Source: Streptomyces caeruleatus (GTDB taxonomy: Bacteria > Actinomycetota > Actinomycetes > Streptomycetales > Streptomycetaceae). Taken from it: DNA of 64,000 bases. Positions 34,543 through 42,823 of this stretch are shown here, one piece after another (position 1 is the first letter of the stretch; each line of letters starts with the position of its first letter). Both the position numbers and the translations under genes were made by a program. The stretch is from NCBI RefSeq assembly GCF_001514235.1, contig NZ_KQ948945.1:4134-68133 (forward strand). Reading direction: 5' to 3'. The notes beneath the pieces are model-generated. The model worked only from the letters and a program-made list of their open reading frames with translations. It did not search any database and was not told where the DNA came from.

Positions 34543-35730
34543 TCACGCCGACCGGCGGAACCCGATCGTCGGCACCGCCCGCCGCAGCGGCCACGGTCTC
34601 CCCTGCTCCTCCGGCACCAGGTCCGACAGGAACGCGTACCGGCGCAGCGCCTCGGGGTCCTGCCGGTCGAGGGACTGGACCTTGCGCCACCAGGCGCCGA
34701 TCTCGGCCCAGCCGGGGGCGGACAGGGAGCCGCCGAACTCCTGGACCGAGAGGGCGGCGGTGAGCCCGGCGAAGGCGAGGCGGTCGGCGAGCGGCCAGTC
34801 GGCGAGGGTGCCGGTGACGAAGCCGGCCACGAAGACGTCCCCGGCGCCCGTCGGGTCCAGTGCCTCCACGGCGATGGCGGGCACCACGGCCGTCTCCCCG
34901 GTCCGCCCGTCCACCGCGTACGCGCCCTCCGCGCCGAGGGTGACCACCGCGACCGGGACGTACGCGGTGAGGGCGTGGGCCGCCTCGCGCGGGCAGTCGG
35001 CGCCGGTGTACCGCATGGCCTCCTCGGCGTTCGGCAGGAACGCCTCGCAGTGCTCCAGGTCGGCCAGTCCGGCCAGGTCCCACGCCCCCGTGTCGTCCCA
35101 GCCGACGTCGGCGAAGATCCGGGCGCCCTTGCTCGCGGCCTGCGCGATCCAGGAGGCCCGCCGACCGGGGACGAGGGAGGCCACGGCGGCACGCGCGCGC
35201 GGCGGGCAGTCCGGGGCGGGCTCCTCCGGGGGCGGCTCGTGGCCGTGGGAGACCATCGTGCGCTCTCCCTCGTACGCCATGGACACCGTCACGGGTGAGT
35301 GCCAGCCGGGGACGGTGCGCGAGGGTGAGAGGTCGATGCCCTCGCCGTGCTCCAGCGCGTCCCAGCAGTACTCGCCGTAGTGGTCGTCGCCGAAGGCCGC
35401 CGCGAGGGACGTCCGCAGGCCGAGGCGGGCCAGGGCCGTCGCCATGTTCGCCACGCCGCCGGGACTCGACCCCATGCCGCGCGCCCAGGACTCGGTGCCG
35501 CGCACCGGGGCGGAGTCGAGGCCGGTGAAGATGATGTCGAGGAAGACCGTGCCGGTGAGGTACACGTCCCAGGGCGGGTCGGCGGGTGTGCGCAGACCGG
35601 CGAGGGGGTCGACCTGGCTCCGGCGGTACGGCTTGGCCGCCCTGGTCGACGGGCCGTGGGACGGGGATCCCTGGGGCGAGGGACCCCTTCCGTTTCCGGT
35701 CGGCGCGGTGGACGCGGTGGGCGTGGTCAC
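34543..35730 (-). CDS. PfkB-family carbohydrate kinase
   Basis: A 395-residue ribokinase-fold sugar kinase. The core begins near residue 55 (DVYLTGTVFLDIIFTGL). Signature 1 lies around SSPGGVANMATALARLG, and signature 2 with the catalytic base is DPTGAGDVFVAGF (about residue 295). The first 50 residues are a Pro/Ser-rich, low-complexity extension, so the true start could be internal. Substrate specificity cannot be read. A large nested dyad (35742-35778) covers its promoter/leader region. It lies downstream of the glucarate operon on the same strand but behind a probable terminator. Confidence 0.88.
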   Translation of the reverse strand: MTTPTASTAPTGNGRGPSPQGSPSHGPSTRAAKPYRRSQVDPLAGLRTPADPPWDVYLTGTVFLDIIFTGLDSAPVRGTESWARGMGSSPGGVANMATALARLGLRTSLAAAFGDDHYGEYCWDALEHGEGIDLSPSRTVPGWHSPVTVSMAYEGERTMVSHGHEPPPEEPAPDCPPRARAAVASLVPGRRASWIAQAASKGARIFADVGWDDTGAWDLAGLADLEHCEAFLPNAEEAMRYTGADCPREAAHALTAYVPVAVVTLGAEGAYAVDGRTGETAVVPAIAVEALDPTGAGDVFVAGFVTGTLADWPLADRLAFAGLTAALSVQEFGGSLSAPGWAEIGAWWRKVQSLDRQDPEALRRYAFLSDLVPEEQGRPWPLRRAVPTIGFRRSA

Positions 35731-35741
35731 GGTGCGCTCCC

Positions 35742-35778
35742 TGACGTGGTGCTGATCTGGCCAGTGTGCACCACGTCA
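35742..35778. promoter_or_regulatory. Nested dyad upstream of the pfkB kinase
   Basis: TGACGTGGTGC (35742-35752) and GCACCACGTCA (35768-35778) are perfect 11-bp inverted arms 15 bp apart. A second perfect palindrome, CTGGCCAG, sits at the centre (35757-35764). It starts 12 bp upstream of the kinase start codon, overlapping the likely ribosome-binding region (CAGGGAG on the coding strand). It is a strong candidate operator for a dimeric or tetrameric sugar regulator. Confidence 0.55.
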
Positions 35779-35792
35779 CCGACAACGCCACC

Positions 35793-35826
35793 GTGATCCC
35801 GCCCGCGCCCGCGTGGACGGGATCAC
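35793..35826 (-). terminator. Hairpin terminator after the glucarate operon
   Basis: GTGATCCCG (35793-35801) and CGGGATCAC (35818-35826) form a perfect 9-bp stem with a 16-nt GC-rich loop, 20 nt beyond the glucarate dehydratase stop. There is no T run, as is common for Streptomyces terminators. Confidence 0.6.
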
Positions 35827-35845
35827 CCGCCCGGTCGGCGGGGCA

Positions 35846-37135
35846 CTACCAGCGCGGCACCGAGGGCGTGACCCAGCCGGGTTCGGCGACCCGCATCGCG
35901 GCGGCGTCGTCGCGGTCCCGCAGCGAGCCGTCGTCTTCCAGCCACCGCCGGTGCAGCTCCGCCAGCCTCGCGCGGTCCAGCTCGACGCCGAGGCCGGGCG
36001 CGTCCGAGACGGCGACCTTGCCGCCTTCGAAGGTGAGGCGCTCGGTGAGGACGTCCTCGGACTGCCAGGGGTAGTGGGAGTCGCAGGCGTGGTGGAGGTT
36101 CGGGACGGTGGACGCGACGTGGGTCATCGCGGCAAGGGAGATACCCAGGTGGGTGTTGGAGTGCATGGACACCCCTACGCCGAAAGTGCGACAGATCGCC
36201 GCGAGTTGTTGCGTATTGCGCAGCCCACCCCAGTAGTGGTGGTCGGAGAGCACGACCTGCACGGCGTCCTTGGTGAACGCCTCCTTGATCTCCGCGAACG
36301 TCGTCACGCACATGTTGGTCGCCAGCGGCACCCCGGCCCGCGCGGCGACCTCGGCCATGGCGGCCGTACCGAGCGCCGGGTCCTCCAGGTACTCCAGGAC
36401 GTCCCCGAGTTCGCGCGCCACCTTCAGCGAGGTCTCCACGGACCAGGCCCCGTTGGGGTCGAGCCGCAGGGGGTGCCCGGGAAAGGCCTCGGCGAGTGCC
36501 CGTACGGCCGCGATCTCCTCGTCCGGCGGGAAGACGCCGCCCTTGAGCTTGAAGGAGGTGAAGCCGTACCGCTCGGTGAACTTCCGGGCCTGCTCGACGA
36601 TCCCGGCCGGGTCGACGGCGGCACCCCAGTCGTCCTTCTCGGCCGCGACGCCCGCGGGGTGCTCGGCCCACTTGTAGAAGAGGTACGCGCTGTACTCGAC
36701 CGCGTCGCGCACCTTGCCGCCGAGCAGCGCGTGCACGGGCAGCCCGAGCGCCTTGCCGAGGGCGTCGAGGCAGGCGACCTCGAAGCCGGAGACGACGGAC
36801 AGCCGCAGCTTGTCGGCGGTCTGGACGCCGCGCAGCCCCCCGACGTCGACCTGCCCCTGGATCCGGGACCGGTCGACGGACACCTCGTCGGCGACGACGA
36901 ACAGGCCGTTCAGATCGCCCACTTGGCGCCCGACGAGCTTCTCCGCGAACGGCCGGGCGAGTTCCAGGTACTTGGTGTCGCCGTACGTCTCGCCGACGCC
37001 CGTGACGCCGTCGGCGGTCACGACCTCCACGATCAGCCGGGGTGTGTACGGCTGGTGGACGCCCTGGGTGTTCAGCAGAGGCGGGTCGGCGACCAGGATG
37101 GGCGTGAGGCGGACCTCGGTGATCGTGAGGTTCAC
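35846..37135 (-). CDS. gudD: Glucarate dehydratase (enolase superfamily)
   Basis: A 429-residue enolase-superfamily enzyme converting D-glucarate (or L-idarate) to 5-dehydro-4-deoxyglucarate. Visible elements are the KxK base motif FKLKGGVF, the metal-ligand segment RLDPNGAWS, the NMCVTTFAE loop, and the His/Asp region VVLSDHHYWGG followed by SMHSNTHLGIS, all characteristic of glucarate dehydratases. Start GTG 37135 overlaps the stop of the upstream dehydratase gene (GTGA), so the two pathway enzymes are translationally coupled. Regulation is probably by the divergent IclR protein. Confidence 0.92.
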   Translation of the reverse strand: MNLTITEVRLTPILVADPPLLNTQGVHQPYTPRLIVEVVTADGVTGVGETYGDTKYLELARPFAEKLVGRQVGDLNGLFVVADEVSVDRSRIQGQVDVGGLRGVQTADKLRLSVVSGFEVACLDALGKALGLPVHALLGGKVRDAVEYSAYLFYKWAEHPAGVAAEKDDWGAAVDPAGIVEQARKFTERYGFTSFKLKGGVFPPDEEIAAVRALAEAFPGHPLRLDPNGAWSVETSLKVARELGDVLEYLEDPALGTAAMAEVAARAGVPLATNMCVTTFAEIKEAFTKDAVQVVLSDHHYWGGLRNTQQLAAICRTFGVGVSMHSNTHLGISLAAMTHVASTVPNLHHACDSHYPWQSEDVLTERLTFEGGKVAVSDAPGLGVELDRARLAELHRRWLEDDGSLRDRDDAAAMRVAEPGWVTPSVPRW

Positions 37136-38097
37136 AGGGCGGCTCCTACGAGGTCGAGGCCGGTGGCGAGGAGGGTGCGCAGGTCGGCGAGGTCGGTGGC
37201 CGAGGGGTCGGTGAGCGGGGCGCGTACGGGGCCGACGGGGCGGCCGCGCAGCCGGGCGGCCGCCTTGACCAGGGACACCGCGTAGCCGGGCACCCGGTCG
37301 CGGATCTCGACGAGCGGGACGTAGAAGTCGCGCAGCAGCTTGTCGACCGTGCCCTGGTCGCCGCCGTGGAGAGCGGTGAAGAAGGCGTTGGCGATCTCGG
37401 GGGCGAAGGCGTGGACGGCGGAGGAGTAGGCGGGGACGCCGACGGTGGCGTAGGCGCGGGCCTGGATCTCGGCGGTGGCGGCGCCGTTGAAGAAGAGGAA
37501 GTCCTCGGGGGCGGCGAGGGTGAGGCGCTGGAGGCGGTCGAGGTCGCTGTGGCCGTCCTTGAGCCCGATGACGTTCGGGATGCGGGCGATGCGCCGCAAC
37601 GACTCGGCGGTGTAGGCGACCTGGCCGCGCTGGTAGGCGATGAGCGGCAGGCGGGTCCGGGCGGCGAGCTGCTCCAGCTGGGCGACCAGGCCGTCCTGCG
37701 GGGCGGCGACGAGGTAGTGCGGCAGGACGAGGAGGGCGTCGGCGCCGGCCTCCTCCGCGATCAGGGCGAACCGGGCGGCCTGCGCCCAGCCGTACCCGAC
37801 GCCGGCGACGACGGGGACGCGCCCGCCCGACGCCTCGACGGCGATCGAGACGACCTGCCGGTATTCGTCCTCGTCCAGCGAGAAGAACTCGCCGGTGCCG
37901 CAGGCGGGGAAGACCGCGCCGGGGGCGGTGGCGAGCTGGGCGGCGACATGGGTGCGGAAGCCGTCCGGGTCCAGCGTGCCGTCGTCGTGGAAGCTCGTGA
38001 GCGGGAACGACAGCACGCCCTGTGCCATGCCGTCCCGCAAGCGGCGGATCGTGACCGTATGCGTGTCGGTACCCGTATCGAGGCTTACCCTCGCCAT
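37132..38097 (-). CDS. kdgD: 5-dehydro-4-deoxyglucarate dehydratase
   Basis: A 321-residue DapA-superfamily lyase that dehydrates and decarboxylates 5-dehydro-4-deoxyglucarate to 2-oxoglutarate semialdehyde. The family motif CGTGEFFSL replaces the DapA GTTGE loop, the Tyr region is IAYQRGQVAY, and the Schiff-base Lys is in GLKDGHSD. Start ATG 38097 has GGGGAG two bases upstream; the frame stays open to 38130. First gene of the operon with gudD. The next pathway enzyme, 2-oxoglutarate semialdehyde dehydrogenase, is not in the window. Confidence 0.92.
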   Translation of the reverse strand: MARVSLDTGTDTHTVTIRRLRDGMAQGVLSFPLTSFHDDGTLDPDGFRTHVAAQLATAPGAVFPACGTGEFFSLDEDEYRQVVSIAVEASGGRVPVVAGVGYGWAQAARFALIAEEAGADALLVLPHYLVAAPQDGLVAQLEQLAARTRLPLIAYQRGQVAYTAESLRRIARIPNVIGLKDGHSDLDRLQRLTLAAPEDFLFFNGAATAEIQARAYATVGVPAYSSAVHAFAPEIANAFFTALHGGDQGTVDKLLRDFYVPLVEIRDRVPGYAVSLVKAAARLRGRPVGPVRAPLTDPSATDLADLRTLLATGLDLVGAAL

Positions 38098-38137
38098 CTC
38101 TCCCCATCTCCAGATGTAGATGTCATCCACGTATGAG

Positions 38138-38147
38138 AATCGAGATT
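38138..38147. promoter_or_regulatory. Candidate IclR operator/promoter segment
   Basis: AATC-GA-GATT is a small dyad inside the AT-rich stretch 38130-38152 between kdgD and the IclR gene. IclR-family proteins commonly bind short AT-richer palindromes in such divergent gaps. TACCAT lies 6 nt before the IclR ATG, consistent with a leaderless transcript. Confidence 0.3.
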
Positions 38148-38212
38148 AGATAGGCGAACCACCAGCGTCAATGGCGCCGTCCGTACGAGGGCGCGACGAT
38201 TACCATCGGCCC

Positions 38213-39007
38213 ATGTCAGAGACAGGCGGCGTCCGCGAAGTGAAGTCGGCGGCGCGCACCGTGGAGTTGCTGGAGCTGCTCGCCGCGCGCGGCGACCGCC
38301 CCGCCCGCCTTCAGGAACTGGCCGAGGCGCTGGACGTGCCGCGCAGCTCCATGTACGCGCTGCTCCAGACCCTGATCTCGCGCGGCTGGGTCCGCACGGA
38401 CGTCACCGGTTCCCTCTACGGCATCGGCATCCACGCCCTGCTCACCGGCACCAGCTACCTCGACTCCGACCCGCGCGTCCGGGTCGTACGCCCGTATCTC
38501 GACGAGGCGTCGGAGGCGCTGGGCGAGACGATCCACATGGCGCGGCTGGACGGGCGGGACGTGGCGTACCTGGCGACGCGCGAGTCGCACGAATACCTGC
38601 GGACGATCAGCCGGGTGGGCCGGCGTCTGCCCGCGCACGCGGGCGCCCTGGGCAAGGCCCTGCTCGCCGAACGCCCCGACACCGACCTCCCCGACGGTCC
38701 GTACGAGCCCCTCACCCCCCACACCCGCACCACCCGCGAGTCCCTCGCCGCCGACCTCGCCGAAGTAAGGGCGCGCGGTTACTCGATCGACCGCGAGGAG
38801 GGCGTCCCCGGCATCGTCGGCTTCGGCTTCGCGCTGCGCTACGAGGTCCCGGCCCAGGACGCGATCAGCTGCTCGGTGCCGGTGGCACGGCTGTCGGCGG
38901 GCCACGAGGAGCGGATCGTGGCGGTGATGCGGGAGATCAGGGCGAAGATCGAGGCGACGGTTCCCGGCGGGAGCGGCGGGGGCGGGGCCGTGCACTGGCG
39001 CAGGTGA
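38213..39007 (+). CDS. IclR-family transcriptional regulator
   Basis: A 264-residue regulator. The N-terminal winged helix (about residues 10-75) contains LQELAEALDVPRSSMYALLQTL. The C-terminal IclR effector domain (about 85-245) has GETIHMARLDGRDVAYLA, LPAHAGALGKALLA and EEGVPGIVGFGFALR. It is divergent from the kdgD-gudD operon and is the obvious candidate to regulate it, probably responding to glucarate or a pathway intermediate. The ATG at 38213 has no Shine-Dalgarno sequence. The final ten residues are Gly-rich. Confidence 0.92.
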   Translation: MSETGGVREVKSAARTVELLELLAARGDRPARLQELAEALDVPRSSMYALLQTLISRGWVRTDVTGSLYGIGIHALLTGTSYLDSDPRVRVVRPYLDEASEALGETIHMARLDGRDVAYLATRESHEYLRTISRVGRRLPAHAGALGKALLAERPDTDLPDGPYEPLTPHTRTTRESLAADLAEVRARGYSIDREEGVPGIVGFGFALRYEVPAQDAISCSVPVARLSAGHEERIVAVMREIRAKIEATVPGGSGGGGAVHWRR

Positions 39008-39228
39008 GGTCCGCTTTCCGGCACGGATGAGGGCGCCTTCGCGGCGCAGATGAGGGCATCTTCTACCCGTGATCCCCCACCCCAAACAGAACGTGCCCCA
39101 GATCACACCACCCGCGCTTCTTCCCCCCTCCCCCCGCTTGATACAAATTGCCCGCGCGTTCCTGTCCGTCGACGGCCTGCGCTCCTCCCCCTCTTGAGCC
39201 GCTCCTTTCGCATGCCCTGGGAACGCCC

Positions 39229-40464
39229 GTGTTCGCCCCTCGCACCACTCCCTGGCCCCTCGTCGCCCTTTTCACGGCCGGGTACCTCGCTCCGTATCTG
39301 CTGCCCACGGTCGTCGGCAGACTCGACTCCGGACTTCCGCTCACCCCCACCCAGGCGGGCGCCGTCGGCAGTGCGCTGCTGCTGAGTTCGGCGTCGGCGG
39401 GCTTTTCGCTGGCCTCCCGGGTGGACCGGATCGGGGCACAGCGGCTGGCCCGGATCGGCCTCACCCTGGCCCTGCTCGGCTACGGCGGCGCGGCGCTCGC
39501 CCATGCCCTGCCGGCCGTGGTGCTGGGCGTCCTGGTCGGCGGCTTCGGCTCGGGTACCGCGACGGCGGTCGCCGCCACCGGCATAGCCGCCCTGCGCGAC
39601 CCTCACCGCGCCACCACGCTGGGCCTCCTGGGCGTCTCCGCCCTCGCGGGCGCCGTCTACCTGACGGTGCCGCACCTCGGCGCGGGCCACGGCCAGCCAC
39701 TGGCCGCCATCGCCCTCACCGCGCTCGCCGTATGGCCGCTGACGGCCCGTCTGACGCCCAGCGGGGCGCCGCAGCCCCGGAGTCGGGCGGCCACCACCCG
39801 CCTCCCCCACCTCCGCCACGGTCTGGCCCTCGCCGCCTGCATGCTCTGCTGGTCCCTCGCCCAGAACTCCCTGTGGGGCGTCAGCGGCCGGATCGGCCTG
39901 GACCAGGCGCGGCTGACGGAGGCGACGGTCGGCGCGGTGTTCGCTGTCGGGCTCGGTGCCGGGCTGCTGGGCGTGACCGGGGCGGGCGCGCTCGGCCCGC
40001 GCCTCGGCCGCGCGCTTCCCGTCGGCGCCGGTACCGCCCTCATCGCGGTGTGCATCGCGCTCAGCGCGTCCGCGACCGACCTGACGACCTTCGCGACCGG
40101 CGAGATCGCCTGGAACACGCTCTACCCGATCGTCCTGTCGTACGTCATCGGCCTCGCCGCCTCCCTGGACTCACGGGGCCGTTGGGCGGTCCTCGTGGGC
40201 TCGGCGTCCTCCCTGGGCACCGCGGCCGGCCCCCTGACCGGCAGCGTCCTGTCCGCCCAGGCCGGCTTTCCCGCCATGGGCACGGTCCTCGCGGCCGGCC
40301 TGCTGGTCGTCGCCGTACCGATGACGGTCGTGGCCCTGGCCCGACGCCCGCAGGAGACGGTCGAGGTGGCCGAAGGCGCGGAGATCATGGAGATCGTCGA
40401 GATCCCCCTGGACACCACGGAAGCCACCCCGACGGCCCCGGACCGCCTGACCGCGGCGACCTGA
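39229..40464 (+). CDS. MFS transporter
   Basis: A 411-residue membrane protein with about 12 helices and an MFS-like fold. The N-terminal helix is at about residues 9-28, with the short loop SRVDRIGAQRLAR in place of a strong motif A. The C-terminal tail after the last helix is acidic and repetitive (EVAEGAEIMEIVEI). The substrate is unknown; its position next to the glucarate regulator makes sugar-acid transport possible, but it is not in the same operon. Start GTG 39229 has GGGAA 6 nt upstream. The 221-bp spacer before it holds no gene that I can support. Confidence 0.8.
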   Translation: MFAPRTTPWPLVALFTAGYLAPYLLPTVVGRLDSGLPLTPTQAGAVGSALLLSSASAGFSLASRVDRIGAQRLARIGLTLALLGYGGAALAHALPAVVLGVLVGGFGSGTATAVAATGIAALRDPHRATTLGLLGVSALAGAVYLTVPHLGAGHGQPLAAIALTALAVWPLTARLTPSGAPQPRSRAATTRLPHLRHGLALAACMLCWSLAQNSLWGVSGRIGLDQARLTEATVGAVFAVGLGAGLLGVTGAGALGPRLGRALPVGAGTALIAVCIALSASATDLTTFATGEIAWNTLYPIVLSYVIGLAASLDSRGRWAVLVGSASSLGTAAGPLTGSVLSAQAGFPAMGTVLAAGLLVVAVPMTVVALARRPQETVEVAEGAEIMEIVEIPLDTTEATPTAPDRLTAAT

Positions 40465-40480
40465 ACCGCCGCCGGCCCGG

Positions 40481-41473
40481 CTACCCGAACTCGTACGCCT
40501 CCACCTCGGCCAGATACCGCGCCCGCAGCTCCTCGTCGTCCTCCAGGAAGGAGGCGAGGAAGGAGTTGCGGGCCAGTTCCCGGAGCCGTTCCCGGTCAAG
40601 GCCCAGCGCCGAGCGCACCGCGTCGAAGTTGTCGCCCGCGTAGCCGCCGAAGTAGGCCGGGTCGTCGGAGTTGACCGTGCACATCAGGCCGGCGTCGAGC
40701 ATGGCGGGCAGCGGGTGGTCGGCGAGGACGTCGACGGTCCGCAGCCGCACGTTGGAGAGCGGGCAGAGGGTCAGCGGCACCCGGTCCCGGACCAGCCGCT
40801 CGACCAGCGCCGGGTCCTCCATGCACCGCAGCCCGTGGTCGACGCGCTCGACGCCGAGGATGTCGAGGGCCTCGGTGATGTACGCCGGCGGCCCCTCCTC
40901 GCCCGCGTGCGCGACGCGGCGCAGGCCGAGCGCGGCGGCGGCCTCGTAGACCTCGCGGAACTTCACCGGCGGATGGCCGACCTCGGCGGAGTCGAGGCCG
41001 ATGCCCACGATCCGGTCGAGATACGGCTCGGCGGCCCGCAGCGTCGCCATGGCCGACTCGGCGGAGTCGTCGCGCAGGAAGCACATGATGAGCCGGGTCG
41101 AGACCCCGTGGTTCGCCTCGCTGCTCCCCAGCGCCCGCCACAGCCCCTCGACCACCGTGCCCAGCTCCAGGCCCCGCTTGGTGTGCGCCTGCGGGTCGAA
41201 GAAGATCTCCGCGTGCCGCACGCCCTGCGCGGCGGCACGGGCGAGGTAGGCGTTCGCCAGGTCCTCGAAGTCCCGCTCGGTGCGCAGGACGGCCATGAGC
41301 TCGTAGTACAGGTTCAGAAAGGACTGGAGGTCCTCGAACTGGTACGCCTTGCGGAGCTCGTCGGTGTCGGCGTACGGCAGCTCGACGCCGTTGCGCGCGG
41401 CCAGCTCGAAGGCGAGCTCGGGTTCGAGGGTGCCTTCGATATGGAGGTGCAGTTCTGCTTTCGGGAGAGACAT
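40481..41473 (-). CDS. Adenosine/adenine deaminase family protein
   Basis: A 330-residue metal-dependent amidohydrolase-fold deaminase. Zinc ligands are in AELHLHIEG, the catalytic Glu region is VAHAGEEG, then VDHGLRC, CPLSNV and the final Asp pair in NSDDPAYFGGY. The last motif resembles adenine deaminases of the fungal/Pseudomonas type as much as adenosine deaminases, so either purine substrate is possible. It is the last gene of the HIT-rnz-deaminase operon, 20 bp after rnz, and converges with the MFS gene. Confidence 0.9.
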   Translation of the reverse strand: MSLPKAELHLHIEGTLEPELAFELAARNGVELPYADTDELRKAYQFEDLQSFLNLYYELMAVLRTERDFEDLANAYLARAAAQGVRHAEIFFDPQAHTKRGLELGTVVEGLWRALGSSEANHGVSTRLIMCFLRDDSAESAMATLRAAEPYLDRIVGIGLDSAEVGHPPVKFREVYEAAAALGLRRVAHAGEEGPPAYITEALDILGVERVDHGLRCMEDPALVERLVRDRVPLTLCPLSNVRLRTVDVLADHPLPAMLDAGLMCTVNSDDPAYFGGYAGDNFDAVRSALGLDRERLRELARNSFLASFLEDDEELRARYLAEVEAYEFG

Positions 41474-41493
41474 CAAAGCATCGTACGGGGGTA

Positions 41494-42399
41494 TTACCGA
41501 CGTTTCGGCAGCGGCACCCGCAAGAGGTCGTACGCCACCGTCAGCTCCCCGTCGAAACCGGCGTCCCGCGCCTGCCGCTCGAACTCGTCCGGCTCGCTGT
41601 AGCGCTGACTGAAGTGGGTGAGCACGAGATGCCGTACGCCGCACTCCAGGGCGACGCGTGCGGCCTGACCGGCGGTCAGATGGCCGTGCTCGACGGCGAG
41701 TTCGACGTCGTCGTCCAGGAACGTCGACTCGATGACGAGCATGTCGCAGCCGTCGGCCAGGGCGTACACCCCGTCGCACAGCCGGGTGTCCATGACGAAC
41801 GCGAAACGCTGCCCGCGGCGCACCTCGCTCACATCCGCGAGGGAGACCCCGCCGAACACCCCGTCCCGCTGGAGCCGGCCCACGTCCGGCCCCTTGATGC
41901 CGTGCGCGGCGAGGCGTTCGGGCAGCATGCGGCGGCCGTCGGGCTCGACCAGGCGGTAGCCGTACGACTCGACGGGATGCGACAGCCGGGCGGTCTCCAG
42001 CGTGTAGCCACCGGTGTCGGCGACGACCCCGTCCTCGCTGACCGGCGCCTGCGCGAGGTCGACGGTCTCGCGGTAGGCGGTGGCGTACCGCAGCCGGTCG
42101 AAGAAGCGCTGTCCGGAGAGCGGGTAGTGGGCGGTGACGGGGTGCGGGACCTTGTCGAGGTTGATCCGCTGGATGACGCCGGCGAGCCCGAGCGAGTGGT
42201 CCCCGTGGAAGTGGGTGACACAGATCCGGTTCAGGTCGTGCGCCGCGACGCCGGCCCGCAGCATCTGCCGCTGGGTGCCCTCGCCGGGGTCGAAGAGGAT
42301 CCCTTCGCCGTCCCATCGCAGCAGGTACCCGTTGTGGTTGCGGTGCCGGGTCGGGACCTGGCTCGCCGTGCCGAGGACGACCAGTTCACGTACGGACAT
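41494..42399 (-). CDS. rnz: Ribonuclease Z
   Basis: A 301-residue metallo-beta-lactamase-fold endonuclease that removes 3' trailers from tRNA precursors. The zinc motif THFHGDHSLG lies at about residues 62-71, with LGTASQVPTRHRN and the FDPGEGTQRQ loop, plus the later TLETARLSHPVESYGYR and LTHFSQRY segments. The length is typical for the short bacterial form. It lies six bases after the HIT gene and upstream of the deaminase gene, all leftward. Confidence 0.95.
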   Translation of the reverse strand: MSVRELVVLGTASQVPTRHRNHNGYLLRWDGEGILFDPGEGTQRQMLRAGVAAHDLNRICVTHFHGDHSLGLAGVIQRINLDKVPHPVTAHYPLSGQRFFDRLRYATAYRETVDLAQAPVSEDGVVADTGGYTLETARLSHPVESYGYRLVEPDGRRMLPERLAAHGIKGPDVGRLQRDGVFGGVSLADVSEVRRGQRFAFVMDTRLCDGVYALADGCDMLVIESTFLDDDVELAVEHGHLTAGQAARVALECGVRHLVLTHFSQRYSEPDEFERQARDAGFDGELTVAYDLLRVPLPKRR

Positions 42400-42405
42400 G
42401 GCGAG

Positions 42406-42759
42406 TTACCCGGGGGGCCACTGCATGCCGCGGCCGCCGAGGACGTGGGCGTGCGTGTGGAAGACGGTCTGGCCCGCGCCGGCGCCGGTGTTGAAGACGA
42501 TGCGGTAGCTCTCCAGCTTGTCCTCGTCGGCCACGGCCTGGGCCTCGCGCAGGACGTCCGCGGCGAGGGCCGGGTCGGCGGCGGCGAGGGCTGCGGCGTC
42601 CTTGTAGTGCGCCTTGGGGATGACCAGGACGTGGGTGGGCGCCTGGGGGTTGATGTCCCGGAAGGCGACGGTCGTCTCCGTCTCCCGGACGATCGTCGCC
42701 GGGACATGCCCTTCGACGATCTTGCAGAACAAGCAGTCGTCCTTCGATTCCCCTGCCAT
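42406..42759 (-). CDS. HIT-family (HinT-like) nucleotide hydrolase
   Basis: A 117-residue histidine-triad protein, probably an adenosine phosphoramidase. The N-terminal zinc-like pair is CLFC (residues 9-12), and the histidine triad HTHAHVLGG is near the C-terminus. RDINPQAPTHVLVIPK is the conserved HinT segment. Start ATG 42759 follows a GAGGCAC-type region. It begins the short hit-rnz-deaminase operon, 64 bp downstream of the tricorn protease gene. Confidence 0.94.
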   Translation of the reverse strand: MAGESKDDCLFCKIVEGHVPATIVRETETTVAFRDINPQAPTHVLVIPKAHYKDAAALAAADPALAADVLREAQAVADEDKLESYRIVFNTGAGAGQTVFHTHAHVLGGRGMQWPPG

Positions 42760-42823
42760 GCGTGTGCCTCCTCACGCCGGGTGATCTCTCACGGGCATGC
42801 TATCGCCGAGGACACAGACTCCC

